From the NCBI GenBank assembly GCA_000310025.1, contig FN648485.1, positions 93,883 to 157,882 on the forward strand: a stretch of 64,000 bases of DNA, in the 5' to 3' direction. The notes below the pieces were generated by a model, which did no database searches, was not told the DNA's origin, and saw only the letters and a list, made by a program, of their open reading frames with translations. Below are positions 58,120 to 64,000 of this stretch, in pieces; positions within the stretch are counted from its first letter, which is position 1; every line of letters starts with the position of its first letter. Both the position numbers and the translations under genes were made by a program. This stretch comes from Ectocarpus siliculosus. Its lineage: Eukaryota; Sar; Phaeophyceae; Ectocarpales; Ectocarpaceae.

Positions 58120-58460
58120 ACACCGACTAAACTGCAGTTTATTGTGCACGGAAGAGTTCGGAACATCTCCCAGATCTACGTTTGTATTTGGGTTCTTGTT
58201 GTGCCGCCCTAGAGGCGTGTTGGTCCGGTTGTCTAGGTTTGGTTTTCTGGAATCCTACAAAGAGAAAGGTCTCACGGAGTTCTCATTCTGCTGCCTCGCT
58301 GCTCCTAGCAGCAAGAGTTTGATAAGACGCGTGTCCACTGGACCAAAGGGCCCCGTGTTGAGGAATGCACAGTGTGTAACACCCAGCTCGCGTCGGACGG
58401 TCACGCGGGAAGGAGGGCAGCAGCTACATAGCTACATCAAAGTTTGGAGCAAGCAAAAAT
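58120..58460 (+). repeat. Dispersed repeat family C, copy 2
   Basis: Matches the reverse complement of 33,500-33,830 over about 330 bp with indels. Unlike copy 1 it is not flanked by the 226-bp direct repeats. Confidence 0.7.
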
Positions 58461-59154
58461 TCGCAGCTTTTCTCGAGGGGCTGCGGGACGAGGGAAGGAT
58501 GATGATGGAGCGCGCTTGGCTGGCGCACCAACCCGAGGAACAACGAGGGGACTATGTACTACCTATTCTGGGGACCTGATATCCCGCGTAGCATGTGTTT
58601 TCGTGTCAAATCTCATCAAGGGTTGGCTAATCACATCTCATCCACCGCCATCGTTATCAATAGACAACAGCGCCGTCACCGTGTCACCTTGCGCGCGGTG
58701 CAACTCCGTCGTGTGCTTTTCTGGAGGTATGCATAGGACGCCGTCACATGAGATCACGCAGGTCGCCCAGTCTTTTCGACAACAGTCTACTGTGTGCTCC
58801 CATTTGTTATTCTCATCTGCCTCCGCCAACGTTCGGTTTGTTGATTTCTTTCGGCTTGCTTCATCATTACCGGTTTCTAGATCACCAGGATAGAAAGAGA
58901 AGGGGTTGGAACCGGCGCTTAGAAAACACACAATCCACGCGCCTGATTCCCCCTCCATAACTGACTCATTCTCTCTCTCCGAACGCAAGTCAGCTAAATC
59001 CAGCCTGGGGAAAACAACGGCTACTGCTACTGCATGCAGGGGCCTGAAGTGACCAAGTCCCCAACTGGTACTCGACCATTCAACTACACCCAAGCCGAGG
59101 TCTACTCCAGACTACTGCGTACATGTAGCCAGCCATACTACTGCCCGCGCGCAG
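58461..59154. other. No gene recognised
   Basis: Lies downstream (3' side) of the DIRS-like element on the minus strand. No terminal repeat of that element could be identified here. Confidence 0.5.
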
Positions 59155-60018
59155 TCAACCCCTCGTTCCCCATATCGTACTTCCCCCCGGCCGTCTTACG
59201 TCGAACCTCGTCCCGTTCGTTAGTTTTCGCGACACCCTACGCGAGTCCTCGACATTGTTCTGAGCATACTGCTTGTATACCGACGACTTTTTTCCTTCTC
59301 TCTGAATCACCCTCTCAGAAATGTCCCCGCCTGATGCCAACGCAGAAGCGTCCCCACTACGTAGCGTAGTGTTGGAGGTCTCGCCCGGACTCGGTGACGA
59401 CGCCTCGGAGCGCCCTCAGTGCTCTACTGTACTTTACCACTTGCACCGCCCCCCCCTTCTCGCGGAAAGACGATAGTGGTACGGAGTCGGGCAACGTCGC
59501 ATGACACGATACAGCTCCACACCAAGAGCGACTGCCCCTCCATACGCTCTTACCCCCGACTGCGGTCCCCTAACGTGATCCTGTGTCCGAACACGAATTT
59601 CAATGTTCCCTTTCTCATCCTGATCACCCTTGTGGCCACGGAAATGCAACGCTAGCCGATCAACCTTGCGATAGTTGCGGAAGTCAAGTTGCTCGTTGCC
59701 TGAAAATAAAGCTACGCCCCCCCGTGTGAGACTATGCGATGCGTGTGCTACGCCGGCGTCGTTGGCGCAAACCTCGTCAGACCGAGTCACCAAGAAGAAA
59801 CTGAGACCAATGCACAGCCACATGACCCGTCCGCCTGCTCCCCAACCCGGGACCCTGCATTCCCCGTCAAGCAGCATGCCCCAGGATATTGGTAAACGCA
59901 CACGACGCGGGGTGCCTAGAGGTACATGATTCCTTACGACCCCCCGCAATGCACATTTTAGCAACGGCGACGAGATGTCCAACTCAGCAGACGCGTCCAC
60001 CCTGTGGTGAAACTGCAC
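59155..60018 (-). pseudogene. Tyrosine recombinase of the DIRS-like element
   Basis: VRLPISWGMLLDGE, GGRVMWLCIGLSFFLVTRSDE (with the expected Arg before SDE), LHFRGHKGDQDEKGN and YGGAVALGVEL are characteristic of the YR domain of these elements. Stops after RGGRCKW (59,434-59,436) interrupt it. In the same region further on, LRSGDASALASGGDISERVI and SVYKQY carry the second Arg and the candidate nucleophile Tyr. The His expected just before the second Arg is not seen (TTLR). The enzyme is inactive as encoded. Confidence 0.8.
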
Positions 60019-60149
60019 CGCTGCTAGCTTCCCTAAAATCGTACTAGCGGAGTTGCTTCCTACGTCAAAGCACTATGCAGCAAAAACATTCAGCTCCCAT
60101 ACCCTGCGGTCGTTGGAAATGCCAGCGTACAAAAGACGGGGTTTGCCTA

Positions 60150-61015
60150 TCATCCCACGAAACGTGCGCTAAGACTTAAACCCCGACGCGTAAGTACGCC
60201 TAGACGAAGGCGCAGTTGATTGCCCAACGAGCTACACGCCAAGATAACGGAGACTAGGTCCCGCCTTGCCTGCCCCAGTTCTTGCGCCTGCCACTGAATA
60301 TCCGGTCGGAAAGCATGGAGGTTGGGGAAGATACTGTCATCATCCCATCTCGAAATACCATCGGCAAGGGTGATCAAGATGTCTTTCACGTGCCGCGCCC
60401 CAAAGGACCAGCCACCCCGCATCTCTAAGCACCCCATCACTTGGATTGTCGCTCCCGACTTGACTCTTTGGGCCCCCTGCATTGATTGCACCAGTGCACA
60501 GCGCTCATATTATCACCTCTCATAAGAACACTCTGTCCCTGGTACTCGGGCATGGTTCCTGCATCTACCGTAAATGCCCATACTGTGACCACCATGCCGA
60601 GCAGTTGCAGGACGTTGATACTGAGATCATCTCTGCCCAACACGCGATTGCGCAAATCTTGTCTGAGGTCTTTTAGATAGCTCATCCGCCAGTACTTCCC
60701 CGTCTCCAAACAGTAACCACCCATCGCGTCCCCGCTAGCGTCTCTCCGCAACGTACGGACGTGTGGTTGCAAGTAAAAGCTGTACAACGGCATGGCGAGC
60801 CGTCCTTGCTTGTCAGCACCCAGCGCCCCTTCAACCATCACATGCCAAAACGACACGTCCGAACGGAACTCTGGGCCCAGCGTGACGATCCGACTGGAGC
60901 TTTGCGGGCCGCCCCCGGAGCGATACAGTTTCTCGTCCCACGGCTGACCTGACGACAATCCCAACTGATTGAGCACCCGACGAACGAAGAGTTTCCGGGA
61001 CGGACTACCTCGCAA
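60150..61015 (-). pseudogene. DIRS-like RNase H
   Basis: LFVRRVLNQLGLS continues the RT connection. The RNase H motif DASGDAMGGYCLETGKYWRM (first catalytic Asp) is at about 60,685-60,745, followed by LSINVLQLLGMVV and MRGDNMSAVHWCNQCRG (DN motif). A frameshift near 60,470-60,490 moves the end into the frame of 60,491-60,150. There HVKDILITLADGISRW, the usual final RNase H motif, and a DIRS-type C-terminal LG.....L region are found. Confidence 0.85.
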
Positions 61016-62052
61016 ATGTGGAGAAGCTTGCCCATAAGTGACCGCACCTCGTATTCTGGGGCGGTACTACGGACCACCCGAACGGCCAACATATCGTAAA
61101 CCCGGAGGTGTTTCGTGTGGGGCACAGAGATCGAAAGCGATTTCGTAGCAATATCCCGACCAAGGACCTCCATACGCGACTCCCACGACATTAGCTTGCT
61201 CGACGAAAAGAGAGGGGGGAAACCACGCGGCCTGTCGCCGAATAATCTAAAGTGGTCCGACGCTAAAGATGCTGACGCTAGCAGACACCGGTCGATGACT
61301 GGGTGCTCGACGTGCACCTCGACGCCGATGACATCGTCTACATATGCTCTAGTGGAGAAAGGATCATCCGGCCCCGCTTGACCCGGGGGAAGCGCACATG
61401 GCGCAGGTAGATGGGTCTGTTTTACCTCTGCGGCGGGCAACACGCGAATGTGCTCCGTGGCCGCTCGACCGTGAGATGTCACGACGGCGGAATCGACGGT
61501 CGTGCGATTGTGGGAGTGTTCGATAGCGGCCGTGCACATGCGAACATACTGGAGGCTAAGGTTTCATCCGAATTGCAGTTGCCGATCCACTATTAGGACC
61601 TCGCCAAAGGCGTAGCCGAACGTCGGGGAACGCGCCCTCTCCACCGACACTTGTAGAAAAGCGTCTTAAGAGTCGATTTTGGATATCAGAATCACGGGGT
61701 TGGGCTCAGACGCGTAGCGAACAACCCGATTGTTTAGATACAGCACTCGCCAGACTACGTCACGCAACACGTGGCCCACCTTGCATCCCGGTGAGCTAGA
61801 TGTATCCGTGTCTTGGTTCACACCCGAAAACCGCAAATCGTTGATGACCCGTGCTTTTTTCGGGTTGACGACCACTCCAAGCGGTGAGACACGCAAACCC
61901 TCGATCTGAGACGCCGCGGTTTTAGGAAAGACGAACGCTCTGCCGTACTGAACATCATATCTAACCTTTTCGAGGATCTGCGCGCCATGCGGTCGTGTGG
62001 ACCTATGATTGCCGTACTGCAAGCCCCCGCTGTAATCGGCACCGGAACTCAA
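60838..62052 (-). pseudogene. DIRS-like reverse transcriptase
   Basis: All in one frame from 62,052. RVSPLGVVVNPKKARVINDL and the VGHVLRDVVWRVLYL segment lead to KID, the start of motif A. A TAA follows where KIDxKDAF is expected (61,673-61,671), then DAFLQVSVERA. A TGA (about 61,570) replaces what is normally Trp, and the catalytic AYVDDVIGVEV box is intact at about 61,315-61,350. EVRSLMGKLLHICEVVRPG is the connection motif typical of the family. The frame shifts near 61,000 into the RNase H frame. Confidence 0.88.
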
Positions 62053-62315
62053 AATGAAACGATGTGAACAAGCAAGTCAATCAAGGAGAAGTTTTTAACC
62101 CCACCGAACCATTGGCGAACCCGATTGGGGTCCACCCGGGGTATCGGCAGGACGTCTTCTAGCGTGTGCACGGATTCAAAGTTTCCGTCGTGCATGTTGA
62201 GGAAGGTCAGGCACACCCCAGCCACCCGAAACAAATATTCCCGCACTGCTACCGGCTCTTTAGCCGCTACGAGAGCGCCAATTTCGTGACTGAAAGCACG
62301 CACAACCGCATCCAC
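62049..62315 (-). pseudogene. Pre-RT segment of the DIRS-like element
   Basis: A short open stretch (VREYLFRVAGVCLTFLN, VDPNRVRQWFGGVKNF) between gag and RT, in a third frame. Position and composition suggest the region just N-terminal to RT; no catalytic motif is expected here. Confidence 0.5.
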
Positions 62316-62829
62316 ACCTGAGGTAGGCCCCCCCGGTGCCCGGGAAGGCCCGCCCCCCTATTTGCTTTTTTCGCTTTTTCGTTTCGGAAGAAGGAAGATA
62401 TTGATATTGTAGGCCTATCGCCGCTCCCCTCGACCGCGCCGCCTGCCCCGCTTCCGCCTCCGCTTCCGGTGCAACCGCTAGCCCGGCCCTGGTTGCCTCG
62501 GGCACGCCCCACGGGGCCCCTGCGAGCGCCCGATGATGTGCGTTCTGAAACGGGGTCCTGTGCGTGTAGGTATCGGCACGTGGGGTTCTCGCAGCCTCCC
62601 TTGACGTGCGCGAAGCAAATACGTGACTCGCGGCGGTGGTACCCCGCACTCGTCCAGGATGCCTGCTCGTTGGGCTCCGGCCCGTCTTTGCGCCTACGCT
62701 TCGTCGGCGACATGACGTCCGACGGAGGGGCCGGCCGAAATAAGGCGGCGTTTCCCAGCTCCCCAGTCACGATGAAGTTCCTCGTGATGGTGAACTTTGG
62801 CGTGGGCGCCGGCGGATAGTGCTCGACGC
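62267..62829 (-). pseudogene. Gag C-terminal zinc-binding region of the DIRS-like element
   Basis: Continuation of gag in a second frame. It contains a basic patch (SPTKRRRKDG) and a CCCH-like finger (C-x7-C-x4-C-x3-H in RICFAHVKGGCENPTCRYLH) at about 62,560-62,622, followed by a Gly-rich linker. The frame ends at 62,267; the next element sequence is in another frame (62,315-62,049, including REYLFRVAGVCLTFLNMHDG), which probably leads into RT. Confidence 0.6.
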
Positions 62830-63837
62830 CGACCGGAGGGGCGATGTGAATGGCTCTGATAGTGTGCGCGGCAGGGAACCAGTCGTGGCGAACGTTTTGA
62901 AATGTTCGTCGAGGAACGACACGAGGAGACGCCGGCTGGCAGCAGTCCTTATCTCGTCGCGGTGCTTGCGGAGCCGATTGCGGACGTCACGGAGCCCCTC
63001 CCGGAGTGCGTCTTCGAGAAGGTTCAGTCGCTCTTTGCTCTCTCTCTCGTTGATGCCGCGACCCAAAGCGTCGCAGATGACGTCGATCATGATCTCGAAC
63101 GACTCGTCGATGTTGACCGTTGCTGACGCGCTGTCGGACGCCATACGCCAGTCCGATACGCAAAATCGTGTGAACGTGTTTAGCGTCGACGCGATCTGCG
63201 AGCTGATGTGGACGTCTGGGTAAGACGCTTGCCACTGGGAGTCCGTGAGAGTGCTGATGAGGGCGCGCCGAGCAAGAACCAGCCAGGCCATGCGCGTGTG
63301 GGGGTTCTTCCATTCGGTCATGGCTTCCTTCAGAGCCATCTTCTGGACGGCCGCAGGCGGTGTCGCCGGCGTAGCCGCATTCGGTGGAGGCCCCTGCGTC
63401 CCTAGCAGTTCGACCTCTCCCGCAGACCCCCCGGCAGCACCACCAAGATTGCTAAAGGAGAGGTCGTCGATCTGCGCTTGCATCTGATCTACCACCCCCC
63501 GGTGCTCATCCTCCTTTTGCTCGAACTTCTCGGTGAGTTCTTGCAGCCGCTGATGAAGACCGGCTATGTGTGACGGCCCCTTCGACTGAGAACGAGAGGC
63601 GGTGGCCACGCCCCGCGTCGCGGTCCCCCGGCGGTTCACTCGAAGTCTAGAACGGGCAGTCGCACGCCCCGCCCCCCGACCTAGTAGACGACCGTGCTGA
63701 CGATCGCGTCTTCGTAGAACCGGCTGCCGCCGCACCGTGTGCATTCGTACGGGACGACGACCGGGTGACCCGCGCCCTCGCTGCCGCGCGTGGCGGCATA
63801 TGTGATCATGTTGAAATTTTTCGGGCGACGAAAACAT
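62767..63837 (-). pseudogene. Gag-like ORF of the DIRS-like element
   Basis: A 356-codon frame. The N-terminal ~80 residues are Arg-rich. A coiled coil follows (LHQRLQELTEKFEQKEDEHR), then an ordered helical region with MAWLVLARRALISTLTDSQW and RFCVSDWRMASDSA, typical in style of gag from these elements. The frame is broken near 62,800-62,830, after which the continuation lies in the next frame (PTPKFTITRNFIVTGELGN). The true start is not established. Confidence 0.6.
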
Positions 63838-63894
63838 TTCAAGGGATGGCGTCAGGTTTCATCGACGATCATCGTTCGATCGACTCGCACAGGC

Positions 63895-64000
63895 ACGCCG
63901 GATTCGACTACCCACCAAGTAGGCGGTGGTGGCCATCCCGGTACCTACTGAGTTGGTGGCAACGGCCGAAGCCATCCCCCGAGCTCGGCAGCAGGGCACC
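63895..64000 (+). repeat. Start of another array of the ~114 bp satellite family
   Basis: GGATTCGACTACCCACC, GTAGGCGGTGGTGGCC, CCTACTGAGTTGGTGGC, GGCCGAAGCCAT and GCAGCAGGGCACC align with the unit of the array at 36,290-45,830. The window ends inside it. Confidence 0.75.

Larger units (their letters stand above)
59155..63837 (-). mobile_element. DIRS-like (tyrosine recombinase) retroelement, decayed
   Basis: On the minus strand the order is gag-like ORF, CCCH-type zinc region, RT, RNase H, tyrosine recombinase, the order of DIRS/Ngaro-type YR retroelements, with no integrase or protease. The coding region is broken by at least four frameshifts and three or more in-frame stops, so it is a pseudogene. 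Split direct repeats or inverted termini were not identified. A unit of the 114-bp satellite family begins about 55 bases beyond its 5' end. Confidence 0.85.

Overview
The window looks like a repeat-dominated stretch of a nuclear eukaryotic genome. The signs are spliceosomal intron signals, a Ty1/copia retrotransposon with intact target-site duplication, a tyrosine-recombinase (DIRS-type) retroelement, LINE 3' ends with (CAA)n tails, and long satellite arrays. The RT and recombinase fragments of the DIRS-type element and the LINE C-terminus resemble families I associate with stramenopiles, brown algae in particular. That assignment rests on recall of family style, not a search, and is tentative. 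There is no rRNA, tRNA, CRISPR or bacterial operon structure.

Layout. 1-20 is a poly-G run at the edge. 210-7,849 is a giant imperfect palindrome (arms 210-2,925 and 3,797-7,849) whose arms carry mirror copies of an exon-like ORF; the right arm alone holds a rearranged ~1.38 kb extra segment with a candidate second exon, and a minisatellite sits between the arms. 7,850-12,584 holds dispersed repeats, a LINE 3' fragment and a ~600 bp tandem duplication. 12,585-15,938 holds the one host-like gene I can support: five exons whose splice sites and reading phases all agree; its function is unknown. 16,100-23,030 is unannotatable sequence with a ~290 bp tandem repeat, a CATG-rich palindromic patch, a relic of the palindromic element and an ~825 bp fold-back element. 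23,285-27,567 is a ~104 bp hyper-palindromic satellite invaded by two 5'-truncated LINE copies. 27,731-31,619 is a non-autonomous LTR element encoding low-complexity repeat proteins and no polymerase. 31,620-36,285 is dispersed repeats.

36,290-45,830 is a ~9.5 kb array of a ~114 bp satellite with higher-order repeat structure and long open frames. 46,824-52,047 is a Ty1/copia element on the minus strand with 257-bp LTRs and a 5-bp target duplication; it has lost its integrase core and RT motif A and carries frameshifts and stops. 52,053-59,150 is relic sequence, including a possible Penelope-like RT fragment. 59,155-63,837 is a decayed DIRS-like retroelement on the minus strand (gag, RT, RNase H, tyrosine recombinase). 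The satellite family of 36-46 kb reappears at 63,895-64,000.

Overall the window reads as nested mobile elements and satellites around a single plausible cellular gene. Boundaries of dispersed repeats were set by eye and are accurate to roughly 10-30 bases unless a junction is stated exactly.
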